Shown piece by piece: positions 24,160 through 32,939 of a stretch of 64,000 nt of DNA. This DNA comes from CAZDVQ01 sp964508975 (GTDB lineage Bacteria; Bacteroidota; Bacteroidia; Chitinophagales; Saprospiraceae). Position 1 is the stretch's first letter; each line of letters begins with the position of its first letter. The notes under the pieces were generated by a model. It was given only the letters and a program-made list of their open reading frames with translations, had not been told where the DNA came from and did no database searches. The stretch spans positions 28,280 to 92,279 of the forward strand of contig CAZDVQ010000012.1 of assembly GCA_964508975.1 (NCBI GenBank), written 5' to 3'. A program made the position numbers and the translations under genes.

Positions 24160-26145
24160 ATGTTCCATATCCGAGAAGTTCCCATGCTCCGCATCTTGAT
24201 ACCTTACATGCTAGGTATCGTGCTGTACCAGTACCAAGTAGTGCAGTTCAGCATGGGTATGTTACTGTGGACCTGCCTGGGGGCTTGGGCTTTTATCGCA
24301 ACCATCAGCATGCGCAAGTACAAACGGCCTCAACGTTGGATTTTCGGGCTGCTCATAGGCATGGGCATGTGCCTGCTGGGCTTTAGCAACAGCCAGTTCA
24401 GCGACCCACGACAAGCGGATAATTTTATCGGGCACCACCTCGACTCAACCAATACCATACTCGTTCGACTGTGCGATGAACCTCGGCTACAAAAACGCCT
24501 TAAGGTGCCTGTTGAGCTGATTGCGCAAGGCCAAGGCGAGCAAACGCTGCGCTGCTCCGGCAAGCTGATGCTGTACATCCAGCGCGATAGTTTATCGGAT
24601 AGCCTACAACTGGGCGACATCCTGTGGCTAGAGGCCAAGTTAATCCTGCCGCCTGCTGCCCGTAATCCGGGGCACTTTGACTACCGCAAGTATTTGAGCC
24701 AGCAACATATTTATTATCAGGCTTTTATCAATAGCGGAGCTTGGCAAAAAGTAAGTCACCATGCGCCAAGCCGTGTCAAATCCTTTGCCTTGAACTGCCG
24801 GAACAAGGCCATGCAACTACTGGACAAATACATAGAAGCACCGCGGGAGCAATCGGTGGCCAGTGCTTTGATTATTGGCTACCAGAAAGACCTCGACCCG
24901 GAGACCCGCCAGGCTTACGTGCTCACGGGCGCCATGCATATCCTGGCCGTATCAGGCATGCACGTGGGATTATTGGCGGGTATAATACAGTTTCTCGGTT
25001 TAAAGGTATTTGGGGCCAAGCGGCGGGGGAAAATCATCAGTACGGTAATATCCATTATTTGTATTTGTCTGTTTGCCTTGGTTACGGGCTTAACGGCTTC
25101 TGTCAACCGAGCGGCCTTGATGTTCTGCGTGATGTTGTTGGGCAACTTGCTGTTCCGCAAGACCAATATCTGGAACACTATGGGCTTTGCGGCCTTGCTT
25201 TTGTTGTTGATTGAGCCTATGACTTTTTACGACTTAGGCTTCCAGTTGTCGTTTGCAGCGGTGGCGGGCATTGTGTACTTGCAGCACCCGATTTACCGTT
25301 TATACATGCCGGGCAACAGGCTAAGCCACTGGGTTTGGAACCTCACGAGTGTGTCGTTAGCGGCGCAGTTGGGCACCATGCCCATCAGTCTGTTTTATTT
25401 CCACCAGTTCCCGATGTACTTTTGGTTGTCGGGATTTTGGGGCATACCTTTGTCGACATTGGTTTTGCCCTTAGGCATGGTATATTTTGCCTTGCATTGG
25501 GTGCCGTATCTCGGTTATGGCTTGGGCAAGGCCATCGAGTGGACGGTATGGTTACAAAACGAGGGTATTGCCCGGATCAGCCAATTGCCCTATGCGCTGG
25601 TGGAGGGCTACTACCCTACCCTATGGATGTTGGTTGTGGCTTACCTCGGTATTTTTTACTTGGGGCAATGGCTTTGGTACAAAACGGGGCGATACTTGGT
25701 ATATATGCTGGCTTGCGTTTGTGTTTTGATGGGTTTAAGTAGCTATCAAACTTGGCAAAAGCAAGAGCAAAGCCATGTGGTGCTCTATCAATTAAGGCAG
25801 CATATGGCCTTTGAGCAGGTGCAAGGCCAACGCAGTACCTTATACACGGTGGGCAAGGCCAATACTTGGCAACACGAATTAGACAGTGCGCGGATGCACC
25901 TAGTTCGACAAGCTAAGCTAAAACATACGCAGGTGATAAGCCTTGACTCTACGGCTTACCGGATAGACCTTAAGGGAGCGCGATACTTTATACCCTTAGG
26001 TGGTAAAAACAAGCTGCAGTATGAAACAGGCCCAATAGATAAGGTTATTTTACCCAGCAATACCAGCTACCGCAACAGGGCGGCGTGGCTGGCACAAGAT
26101 AGTGTACAGGTGATTGATTTACGGGAAGGGTACTGGCTAGAATAA
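24160..26145 (+). CDS. comEC: ComEC/Rec2-family competence membrane protein
   Basis: 661 residues. N-terminal HIREVPMLRILIPYMLGI and three or so helices, an OB-like DUF4131 region (~100-190), then the Competence domain with HILAVSGMHVGLLAGIIQ and many transmembrane helices (VISIICICLFALVTGLT, VWNLTSVSLAAQLGTMPISLFYFHQFP). ComEC forms the inner-membrane channel for single-stranded DNA uptake. The C-terminal metallo-beta-lactamase domain of longer homologues is absent; only ~130 soluble residues follow the last helix, as in other Bacteroidota forms. A second ATG 24 bases downstream is possible, but the longer N-terminus fits the family. Confidence 0.9.
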   Translation: MFHIREVPMLRILIPYMLGIVLYQYQVVQFSMGMLLWTCLGAWAFIATISMRKYKRPQRWIFGLLIGMGMCLLGFSNSQFSDPRQADNFIGHHLDSTNTILVRLCDEPRLQKRLKVPVELIAQGQGEQTLRCSGKLMLYIQRDSLSDSLQLGDILWLEAKLILPPAARNPGHFDYRKYLSQQHIYYQAFINSGAWQKVSHHAPSRVKSFALNCRNKAMQLLDKYIEAPREQSVASALIIGYQKDLDPETRQAYVLTGAMHILAVSGMHVGLLAGIIQFLGLKVFGAKRRGKIISTVISIICICLFALVTGLTASVNRAALMFCVMLLGNLLFRKTNIWNTMGFAALLLLLIEPMTFYDLGFQLSFAAVAGIVYLQHPIYRLYMPGNRLSHWVWNLTSVSLAAQLGTMPISLFYFHQFPMYFWLSGFWGIPLSTLVLPLGMVYFALHWVPYLGYGLGKAIEWTVWLQNEGIARISQLPYALVEGYYPTLWMLVVAYLGIFYLGQWLWYKTGRYLVYMLACVCVLMGLSSYQTWQKQEQSHVVLYQLRQHMAFEQVQGQRSTLYTVGKANTWQHELDSARMHLVRQAKLKHTQVISLDSTAYRIDLKGARYFIPLGGKNKLQYETGPIDKVILPSNTSYRNRAAWLAQDSVQVIDLREGYWLE

Positions 26146-26168
26146 ACCAACAGCGAGATGATTTTGAT

Positions 26169-26350
26169 TTGGGCGCCCCGGCGCTGTCGCGCCGTCAGGC
26201 TGTGCGCGGCTCGCTGTTCGCTCGGCCCTTCGCCGCCTTTATCACTGGAAACGGTTCCCAAATAGGCTCTACAATAGGCGGCTCGGTCTGGCGCTACGCG
26301 CCACCGCTACCATCCTTGGCGCAGACGGCTGCGAAGCAGCCGTTTAGGTA
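26169..26350. repeat. GC-rich interspersed element, copy 8 (type C)
   Basis: GGGCGCCCCGGCGCTGTCGC, AGGCTGTGCGCGGCTCGCTG, TGGCGCTACGCGCCACCGC and CTACCATCCTTGGCGC. Shares the AGGCTGTGCGCGGCT and CTACCATCCTTGG words with the copy at 9.9 kb. A central segment of about 50 bp is unlike other copies. Confidence 0.6.
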
Positions 26351-26369
26351 GATGCCTGCGGAATAATAT

Positions 26370-26912
26370 CTAAAAACTGATAAAAGCATCTAGCTGTTTA
26401 TCCAAGGCTACTAAGGTAGCTTCATCAGAAATATGCCCTTGCCCGTCTTTCAGTTTATATACTTGCGAGATAGGCAAACGATTAGGCAATACCGTTACAT
26501 CAAGGTATTGCAACACAATGGTGAAATGGTCCATACCCCGCAGGTTACCAGCCCTACCCGATGATATACCCGTGAGGGCAGCTTTTTTACCGTTGAAGGT
26601 CGCCTTTTGGTCAATCACCGAGATAGCATCTATAAACAATTTCAAAGCGCCAGGGTAACTGCCATTGTATTCAGGAATGACAAAATGCCATTTGGTTGTC
26701 GATTTAAAAAAGCGCTCTTGCGCATCGCGTATGTACGCCGGCATCGCATCGGCACTTGAATACATATCGGCATGAAAGTAATCGGTGGGGAGCTCTTCCA
26801 AGGAGAGGATTTGCGTGGCCTGTCCTTTAGCCTCGTACATTTGTTGAATCAAATGGGCAAACTGGGCGGTTTGGCTATTTTTCCGGTTAGTACCGATGAT
26901 GATTGATATCAT
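26370..26912 (-). CDS. NADPH-dependent FMN reductase family protein
   Basis: 180 residues. The flavodoxin-like fold is clear: MISIIIGTNRKNSQTAQFA (phosphate-binding loop for FMN), VIPEYNGSYPGALKLFIDAI (the PEYNGSxP signature) and KKAALTGISSGRAGNLRG. Members reduce FMN, quinones or azo compounds with NAD(P)H. Cytoplasmic, standalone, with a promoter motif TAATTTTG 16 bases upstream. Confidence 0.9.
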   Translation of the reverse strand: MISIIIGTNRKNSQTAQFAHLIQQMYEAKGQATQILSLEELPTDYFHADMYSSADAMPAYIRDAQERFFKSTTKWHFVIPEYNGSYPGALKLFIDAISVIDQKATFNGKKAALTGISSGRAGNLRGMDHFTIVLQYLDVTVLPNRLPISQVYKLKDGQGHISDEATLVALDKQLDAFISF

Positions 26913-26928
26913 TTTTGGGTCGAGTATG

Positions 26929-26936
26929 CAAAATTA
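26929..26936 (-). promoter_or_regulatory. -7 motif TAATTTTG for the FMN reductase gene
   Basis: Exact TAnnTTTG on the minus strand, 16 bases upstream of the ATG at 26912. Confidence 0.5.
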
Positions 26937-27093
26937 TTGGAGTAGCTGAAACACGGGGCGGGTTAAAAAGTTCAGTCTAACGGTAAACTTGCAAGAACCC
27001 GTTTGGTGAACAATTTTCGTTAAAGCTACAGGAAGATTATGCCTAGCCCAGCAAACTGTACGAGATGAAAGACTCACATCTTACAACTCACAT

Positions 27094-30000
27094 CTAATTC
27101 AAACTCCTAAAATCTACAGGAACCACCTGCGACACCCCTTGGTGCTTCATGGTTACGCCGTAAATCATGCCTACCGAGGCCATGGTTTGCTTGTTGTGGG
27201 TAACGATGATAAACTGGGAACGCTCCGAAAAACGCTTGATGATGTTGTTGAACTTGGCGATGTTGGCATCGTCGAGCGGGGCATCTACCTCGTCAAAGAT
27301 ACAGAATGGCGCAGGTTTGAGCAGGTAAAGCGCAAACAACAATGCCGTGGCGGTGAGGGTTTTCTCGCCACCCGATAGCTGGTTGATGCTCTGCGGGCGT
27401 TTACCCTTCGGCTTCGCGATGATGTTGATATGCGATTCGAGCGGGTTTTCAGGTTCGCTGAGGATGAGGTCGCAGGAGTCGTCCTCAGTGAACAAGCTCC
27501 GGAACACCGTCTGGAAGTTCTCGCGTACTTGTGCGAAGGAATCCAAGAACTTGGCGGTAGCTTTAGATTCAATCTCGTCGATGGTATCCAGCAGCGATGC
27601 CTTGGCGTTGAGCAAGTCCTCGCGTTGGGCCGAGATAAAGTCAAAACGCTCTTTCATCTCGTCGTAAGCCTCCACGGCCATAGGGTTAATCTCGCCATAG
27701 TTGTGCAGGCGTTGACGGTGTTTGTCCACCAATTCCTCCACCTCTTCCAGCACGAGCCCAGGCTCGGGTTCCTGGTTGATAATATCGTTCACCTTGATGT
27801 TGAACTCCACCTGTAAGCGTTCGTTCATCGAGGTCAATTCTATCTTGATATTGCTGAACTCTTGTTGTAAATTATTGATCAATTGAAAATTATCCTGGCG
27901 CTTCCGGTTCTCCACGCGGAGTTCATCTTCAATTTTGTTGATTCCCGTACGCGATTGGTAGTACAGCTGTTCAGCTTCGGCCAAGAGTTTTTCTTGCACC
28001 TTGCGTTCCTCGTACAGATTCAGCAAATCGCTATCCAGGGTTTTAATGTCGCTGCTCACGGTTTTGAGCTCGGCATCCGATTGGGCGAGCGCTTCGCGAT
28101 CGAGCCCCATCTGGCGGGTGGTATCTTCGAGTTGGCGTTTCAGGAATGATAGCTCACGCTCAGTACCTGATATTTTGTTCTGCTGCCGGATAAACTCGAT
28201 GTGCTGCTGGTTATAGCTGGTCGATGCCGCGCTGAGCTGGTCGGCAATGCTGCGGTATGAGCCATCGGCATGTGCAATGCGTTCGCGAATGAGGCTAACC
28301 TCGTGCGATAATTGCTGTAAACGGGTATTCAGCTGCATTTCATCCCGCTCACTTGCAGCAATGGTTTCCCGCGATATTTTCAACTTGGTCTCTGCATCCA
28401 AAGTGCTACTTTCGAGGTTGTCCAACTGGCCTTTCAGCGATATCCCTTCGCGCACCAAGCGGTTCAAGGCTTCGCGTTCCTGTTGGATTTGAGGGGTACG
28501 AGCCGCATTTTTCAACTCGTTCTGACGCATGCGGGTATCATCGAGCTGGCGTTCTATCTTGGTAGCCTGGTCTTCCAGCTTGCGGATTTCCTCACTCAGC
28601 AGGTCCAGGTTCTTCTGTCGACCAATGCGTTTACCTTCAAATAACCCCACAGAGCCACCGCTCACCGATAGCTTGCGTTTCACGAAGCCCCCTGTTTTCG
28701 ACAAGATGATGAGGTCTTCCTGCGCATAAGGGCCTGCAGCAAAATCTTTGAGGGCTTCTTGCACAGGGCGTTCTGTAACATACACGTTGCCCAGCAGGTA
28801 ATCTACTAGTTTTTGGTACTGATGGTCTACTTCTATCACATCCAGCGCCCATTCGGCGGGCAACATCAGGGTTGAGCGTTCCTTGCGCTGTGTAAACTGG
28901 TCGAGCAGGAAGAAATTAGCTTTGCCCTTCTGTGCGGCATCCAAGAGTTGAATGGCTTGCACAGCCTCCGACAAGTCCTTCACCACATAGTAGTTGAGGT
29001 ACTGGTCGAGGTAGTTTTCAATGGGCGTGCGGTAGGCTTCAATCACGAAGATAATATCCGACAACAAGGGCGCCTTAGCTTTCCAACCTGATTCTTTGCT
29101 CAAGAAACGGATAGATTCCGGGAAACCCTCCAGGTTATCCACCATGCTTTTGGTCAGCTTGTACTCGTTGCGTTTCGCATCGAGGCTACGGTTTATCTTG
29201 GTCAGTTCCTCTTGGTATTGCTCCACCAGCTTATTTAGTTTTTCGAGCTCGGCGAGGCGTTTTTCCTCCTCTTGCTCCATGCTGCTGATGAGTTTTTCCT
29301 TGGTTTCCTGTATCGAATCGGCTTCGCGCAGGCGTTTGGTCAGGCTGCTGATTTCAGCGCTGCGGCGTTCCAGGTCGTTCTCTAGGCTTTCCACCTCACG
29401 GCGGGCATTATCGCGTTTGCTATTGAGGATGGCCTTTTGCTTTTCGGTATCGAAAATGCTGGCCTCTATCGCTTGTTGTTGCTTGAGGAAACTATCTAGT
29501 TCTGATTTCAACTGGCCGTGGCTTTCGCGAATGAGTTCAGCTTGTTGCTTGGCTTCTTCCAGTACCGCTTCAAGGGCTTTCAGCACGGCTTCTTCGGCAT
29601 CGCGCTGGGCGGCATAGCGTTCTACATCCAGTTGGTATTGCTGAACCCTTTGCTCGGCTTGCTGAATACGTTCATGTAGTTTCAGGCCGCTTTCTTGCAC
29701 AAAAAGGGTCTTTTGGCTCAGTACTTTTTTATCGTTTTCAAGGCCGCGGAGTTTACCTACGGTGCTGTTGAGCTGACGTTGGCGGTCGGAGAGATTGCGT
29801 TCTTTGTCCACGTTGGCCAACTTCTCCTTTTCGATACCTGCTTCCAGCTCGGCTATTTTAGTGTCAATTTGTAGTTTAAAGTCTTCTTGGGCCTGCATCT
29901 TAACTTCCAGATCTTTGTAGCGGGCCTTGTAGGTGCTCAGGCGCAACATGGCCAGTTGGATACTGGCCGATTTATACTCGTCTTTTATTTCAAAGTAACG

Positions 30001-30639
30001 TTTAGCGCGTTTAGCTTGTTTTTCGAGGGTTTTGAGGTTACCGTCAATCTCGAAAAGCAGGTCTTCCACGCGGTTTAGGTCTTCCTCGGCGCCTTTCAGT
30101 TTGCTGAGGGTTTCGCGTTTGCGGATTTTGTATTTCGAGATACCGGCAGCTTGTTCAAAGAGTTTTAGGCGGGCGTTTTCCTTATCGGCCAGCAGGTCAT
30201 CCACCATGTTCAGGGCGATGATGGCGTACGAGTCGGGGCCCATGCCGGTGTCTGCAAGCAGGTCGGTGATATCCTTGAGGCGGCACTTCACGTTGTTGAT
30301 GCGGTACTCGCTCTCGCCGCTGCGGTACAGCATGCGTTTAATGGTCACGGTACCATATTCGGTAGGCAGGATATTCTTGGTATTCTCGAAGGTGAGGGAT
30401 ACCTCGGCCAGTTGGCCTTGCTTGCGTTCTTTTGAGCCGTTAAAGATGACATTTTCCATCTTTTCCGAGCGGAGGGCGTTGGTTTTCTGCTCGCCGAGCA
30501 CCCAGCGAATGGCATCCACGATATTCGATTTACCGCAGCCATTGGGCCCAACAACGCCAATCACGTCATCGTTAAAATGGATGACTTGTCGGTCGGCAAA
30601 ACTCTTAAAACCTTTTATCTCTAGGGTAGTCAGTCTCAT
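27094..30639 (-). CDS. smc: chromosome segregation protein SMC
   Basis: 1181 residues, full length. The Walker A motif GPNGCGKSNIVDAIRWVLGE is at 31-50. Two long coiled-coil arms (~170-510 and ~680-1020) flank a hinge (~520-660; GFPESIRFLSKESGWKAKAPL, SVSGGSVGLFEG). The ABC signature LSGGEKTLTATALLFALYLL and Walker B FCIFDEVDAPLDD are near the C-terminus. SMC dimers with kleisin ScpA and ScpB organise and separate sister chromosomes. ScpA/ScpB are not in this window. No exact promoter motif lies upstream. Confidence 0.97.
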   Translation of the reverse strand: MRLTTLEIKGFKSFADRQVIHFNDDVIGVVGPNGCGKSNIVDAIRWVLGEQKTNALRSEKMENVIFNGSKERKQGQLAEVSLTFENTKNILPTEYGTVTIKRMLYRSGESEYRINNVKCRLKDITDLLADTGMGPDSYAIIALNMVDDLLADKENARLKLFEQAAGISKYKIRKRETLSKLKGAEEDLNRVEDLLFEIDGNLKTLEKQAKRAKRYFEIKDEYKSASIQLAMLRLSTYKARYKDLEVKMQAQEDFKLQIDTKIAELEAGIEKEKLANVDKERNLSDRQRQLNSTVGKLRGLENDKKVLSQKTLFVQESGLKLHERIQQAEQRVQQYQLDVERYAAQRDAEEAVLKALEAVLEEAKQQAELIRESHGQLKSELDSFLKQQQAIEASIFDTEKQKAILNSKRDNARREVESLENDLERRSAEISSLTKRLREADSIQETKEKLISSMEQEEEKRLAELEKLNKLVEQYQEELTKINRSLDAKRNEYKLTKSMVDNLEGFPESIRFLSKESGWKAKAPLLSDIIFVIEAYRTPIENYLDQYLNYYVVKDLSEAVQAIQLLDAAQKGKANFFLLDQFTQRKERSTLMLPAEWALDVIEVDHQYQKLVDYLLGNVYVTERPVQEALKDFAAGPYAQEDLIILSKTGGFVKRKLSVSGGSVGLFEGKRIGRQKNLDLLSEEIRKLEDQATKIERQLDDTRMRQNELKNAARTPQIQQEREALNRLVREGISLKGQLDNLESSTLDAETKLKISRETIAASERDEMQLNTRLQQLSHEVSLIRERIAHADGSYRSIADQLSAASTSYNQQHIEFIRQQNKISGTERELSFLKRQLEDTTRQMGLDREALAQSDAELKTVSSDIKTLDSDLLNLYEERKVQEKLLAEAEQLYYQSRTGINKIEDELRVENRKRQDNFQLINNLQQEFSNIKIELTSMNERLQVEFNIKVNDIINQEPEPGLVLEEVEELVDKHRQRLHNYGEINPMAVEAYDEMKERFDFISAQREDLLNAKASLLDTIDEIESKATAKFLDSFAQVRENFQTVFRSLFTEDDSCDLILSEPENPLESHINIIAKPKGKRPQSINQLSGGEKTLTATALLFALYLLKPAPFCIFDEVDAPLDDANIAKFNNIIKRFSERSQFIIVTHNKQTMASVGMIYGVTMKHQGVSQVVPVDFRSLN

Positions 30640-30666
30640 GGGAGCGCGAAGATAAGGTTTAGTTTT

Positions 30667-30754
30667 GAGATAGAAGAGAGGAGATAGAAGAGAGAAGATA
30701 GAAGGGAGGAGATAGAAGAGAGAAGATAGAAGGGAGGAGATAGAAGAGAGAAGA
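30667..30754. repeat. purine-only short tandem repeat, strict 7-bp period (12 heptamers)
   Basis: Heptamers GAGATAG, AAGAGAG, AAGATAG, AAGGGAG in register, forming a 28-bp higher-order unit repeated about 2.6 times. Confidence 0.8.
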
Positions 30755-30768
30755 TCTGATTAAACTTG

Positions 30769-30806
30769 CTCTCCTCTCTCCTCTCTCCTATCTCCTCTCT
30801 CCTATC
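30769..30806. repeat. pyrimidine short tandem repeat, 7-bp period
   Basis: CTCTCCT x3, ATCTCCT, CTCTCCT, ATC. It is the approximate reverse complement of the purine tract just upstream, so the two could pair into a long hairpin. Confidence 0.7.
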
Positions 30807-30807
30807 T

Positions 30808-30852
30808 TTTTTGGGGCCTTCGGCGCCCTACGGTCGCCGAAGGCCCCAAAAA
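30808..30852. repeat. minimal GC-rich element / bidirectional terminator-like hairpin, copy 9
   Basis: TTTTTGGGGCCTTCGGCG pairs perfectly over 18 bases with CGCCGAAGGCCCCAAAAA across a 9-base loop. The left arm is identical to the T-rich start of GC-rich copies 5 and 16. Confidence 0.75.
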
Positions 30853-30913
30853 GACCCAAAAAATTGATTGAATCAATGCGGAAATGACTTGATGGTCAAC
30901 ATTATTTTAAGCT

Positions 30914-30921
30914 TAACTTTG
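30914..30921 (+). promoter_or_regulatory. -7 motif TAACTTTG
   Basis: Exact TAnnTTTG, 23 bases ahead of the ATG at 30945. Confidence 0.55.
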
Positions 30922-30944
30922 TATTGTACAAAAATGGAATAACC

Positions 30945-31565
30945 ATGACCCTACAACAACATTTTACCCAAATTTTAAAGGCTTACTGCCCAGATGCAGT
31001 GGCCATACAAACCGTTTGGGACAACATTAACCTAGCCTACAGCGCACCGGAGCGGCATTACCATACGGTGGCGCACCTGGATAATATGCTACACCAATTG
31101 CTTGCCGTGCAACAAGAAATAAAGGACTGGGATAGCACCCTGATGGCCCTAGTTTTTCACGACCTGGTGTACGATGCCCTGAACCCTCGGAACGAGGAAG
31201 ATAGCGCCGAACAAGCCAGCCAAATACTATCCAAGCTAGGCTTCCCCGCCGAGCGCATCGAACGCTGTATTACCATGATTCTAGCGACCAAGGGCCATAG
31301 CGACACCGCAGATACAGACACCCAATTCTTACTGGATGCCGACTTGTGCGTGCTAGGTGCAGCGTGGCCAGATTACCAACTATATGCAGCGCAAATCAGG
31401 CAGGAGTACGCCATATTCCCGGATGAACTATACCTGCCCGGTAGGGCCAAGGTGCTACAACACTTTATCGATATGCCCTTTATTTACAAAACAGCGCGCT
31501 TTAGGGCATCGTTGGAGCAACAAGCCAAGCAAAACCTAGCCGCAGAATTACAATGCTTTTCGTAA
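30945..31565 (+). CDS. HD-superfamily metal-dependent phosphohydrolase-like protein
   Basis: 206 residues from MTLQQHFTQILKAYC; a TTG start 21 bases upstream is possible but sits right behind the promoter motif. HD-type ligands are seen in order: RHYHTVAHLDNML (H..H), LVFHDLVYD (HD) and FLLDADLCVLG (the last D). This pattern is shared by uncharacterised bacterial HD proteins with nucleotide or phosphate ester substrates. All-helical, soluble, no signal peptide. The substrate is unknown. Confidence 0.8.
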   Translation: MTLQQHFTQILKAYCPDAVAIQTVWDNINLAYSAPERHYHTVAHLDNMLHQLLAVQQEIKDWDSTLMALVFHDLVYDALNPRNEEDSAEQASQILSKLGFPAERIERCITMILATKGHSDTADTDTQFLLDADLCVLGAAWPDYQLYAAQIRQEYAIFPDELYLPGRAKVLQHFIDMPFIYKTARFRASLEQQAKQNLAAELQCFS

Positions 31566-31572
31566 AAGTGCT

Positions 31573-31580
31573 TACATTTG
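31573..31580 (+). promoter_or_regulatory. -7 motif TACATTTG, 4 bases before a start codon
   Basis: Exact TAnnTTTG ending 4 bases before the ATG at 31585. If used, the transcript would start at or within the first codons, implying a leaderless mRNA or a start further in. Confidence 0.5.
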
Positions 31581-31584
31581 CAGC

Positions 31585-32175
31585 ATGAACAATCAAGCAT
31601 TTGTCCAATTTTGGGTAGACACCTTCCCCGATACCATCCCGGTAGCCAATTATTTTAAACATGACTACCCCGATGAGTGGTTCAGGGTACACAGCATGCC
31701 CGATGGCCAACGCTACGCCAACACCGATATGGATTGGAGTACCCTACTCCAGCGCCAAAATGAAGTGCTCAGCGCCATGTTGGGCGAGGGCGAAACCGCG
31801 TACCTCTTGGTAGCCGATTACAGCAAACAACAGGAAGGTGGTCCGAAACAACTAGCAGAAGATGCCCTGAAAGGTTTTACATTCGAGGCGCTAGACCCCT
31901 TGACCTTGCACGATATTAGCCCAGAGGAATTTGGCCCTGGCTCGTATTACCGCATGGCGCTAGCCCCTGTGAAATGGGCCACAGGCACATTCGACCCGGT
32001 TTTAATCGACATTGCCAACGAAAAGTACAAAGCCTTTTTCTTCAGCGTGAACCACAAATGTATTGTGGCTCCTTACGTTGGCGGATTGGATATTGTAGAA
32101 CTAGACCGCAACCGCAACAAACAACTGAAAGAGCAGTTTGCGGCTTATTTATCGAAGCGCCGCGACGGGTTTTAA
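31585..32175 (+). CDS. conserved hypothetical cytoplasmic protein
   Basis: 196 residues. Soluble alpha/beta protein with EWFRVHSMPDGQRYANTDMDWSTLLQRQNEVLSAML near the N-terminus, a TAYLLVADYSK strand and a second half ending YKAFFFSVNHKCIVAPYVGGLDIVELDRN. It resembles small proteins of the SMI1/KNR4- or DUF3885-like kind, but I cannot assign the family with confidence. The last 27 bases overlap the end of mnmD on the other strand. Confidence 0.7.
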   Translation: MNNQAFVQFWVDTFPDTIPVANYFKHDYPDEWFRVHSMPDGQRYANTDMDWSTLLQRQNEVLSAMLGEGETAYLLVADYSKQQEGGPKQLAEDALKGFTFEALDPLTLHDISPEEFGPGSYYRMALAPVKWATGTFDPVLIDIANEKYKAFFFSVNHKCIVAPYVGGLDIVELDRNRNKQLKEQFAAYLSKRRDGF

Positions 32176-32826
32176 GGCCCGAATCATTTCCCTTTTCCCC
32201 GGAGGGCCCGCGAGCCGCTCCACCGAAAAACCTGCTGCAATTAGGTTGCGGCGGAAGGCACCTTGAGCGCAATATGTAACCAAAACCGCATGAGGAGCAC
32301 ACATGTTGTACAGCTTTTGACAAGTATTTTCATCCCAAAGTTCGGGCTGTGTGCCGGGGCCAAAGGCATCGTAAAATATCAAGTTAAAAGCATCAGGGCT
32401 ATGGAACGAAGCTAAATCCTGGTGGTACTTGGTAAAAGTGAAATATGGCCCAAGCGCTATAGCTTGCGCCTCGGGACAAAGGTGCATTTGTTGCAATACA
32501 GGGGCTTCTGGCTCAGCGTCGAGGCGTTGGGCATAATTGAGCTGTGCAAAAGTATTTTCAGGCAGCGGGTATAACTCAACCCCATGATATTCAATGGATT
32601 GTTGATTATTTTGTGCGTACAAATAGGCCATGAAAGCATTCAAGCCAGAGCCAAAACCCATTTCAAAGAGTTTAACTGGGCTTTGTTGCGATGCAACAGT
32701 TTTCAATCCGGCATCAATAAACACGTGTTGGCTCTCTTGCACAGCACCGTGTTCAGAGTGGTAACTGGTACCAAACTGCGCTGAAAGCAAGGAGTGAGAG
32801 CCATCGGAAGTGGTGATGATTTGCAT
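32149..32826 (-). CDS. mnmD: tRNA (5-methylaminomethyl-2-thiouridine) methyltransferase MnmD
   Basis: 225 residues. Hallmarks of the MnmC N-terminal/MnmD family: TSDGSHSLLSAQFGTSYHSEHGAVQES, the SAM motif LFEMGFGSGLNAFM, and the catalytic segment NLIFYDAFGPGTQPELWDE followed by VLVTYCAQGAFRRNL and GPPGKREMIRA. It transfers a methyl group from SAM to nm5s2U34 of tRNA, completing mnm5s2U34. The oxidase half of MnmC is not fused, as in other standalone MnmD proteins. Two palindromes lie directly upstream of the start. Confidence 0.92.
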   Translation of the reverse strand: MQIITTSDGSHSLLSAQFGTSYHSEHGAVQESQHVFIDAGLKTVASQQSPVKLFEMGFGSGLNAFMAYLYAQNNQQSIEYHGVELYPLPENTFAQLNYAQRLDAEPEAPVLQQMHLCPEAQAIALGPYFTFTKYHQDLASFHSPDAFNLIFYDAFGPGTQPELWDENTCQKLYNMCAPHAVLVTYCAQGAFRRNLIAAGFSVERLAGPPGKREMIRALKPVAALR

Positions 32827-32832
32827 GGGGGA

Positions 32833-32892
32833 TTGAACGAATTAACGTTAATTGGTTCAGTCCATTGAACGAATTAACGTTAATTCGTTCAA
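32833..32892. promoter_or_regulatory. tandem 28-bp palindromes upstream of mnmD (possible operators)
   Basis: The copy at 32865-32892 is a perfect palindrome with half-site TTGAACGAATTAAC. The copy at 32833-32860 is the same except for a G in the right arm (TTGGTTCA). They are exactly 32 bp apart, about three helical turns, and the first lies 7 bases from the mnmD start codon. Confidence 0.5.
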
Positions 32893-32939
32893 CGGGAAAG
32901 AAATAATTGTTTATTGTCAAACGTTAGACGAGCTTATTT

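Larger units (their letters stand above)
30640..30944. other. repeat-filled gap between smc and the HD hydrolase gene
   Basis: About 305 bp: a purine heptamer tract (30667-30754), a pyrimidine heptamer tract facing it (30769-30806), a perfect 18-bp hairpin (30808-30852), then the promoter motif of the next gene. Confidence 0.7.

Noticed and set aside
26169..26351. Plus-strand open frame of 60 codons
   Set aside because: Coincides with GC-rich copy 8; open only because of composition.
30667..30754. Possible CRISPR array
   Set aside because: The repeat has no spacers: it is a continuous 7-bp-period tract, and there are no cas genes.
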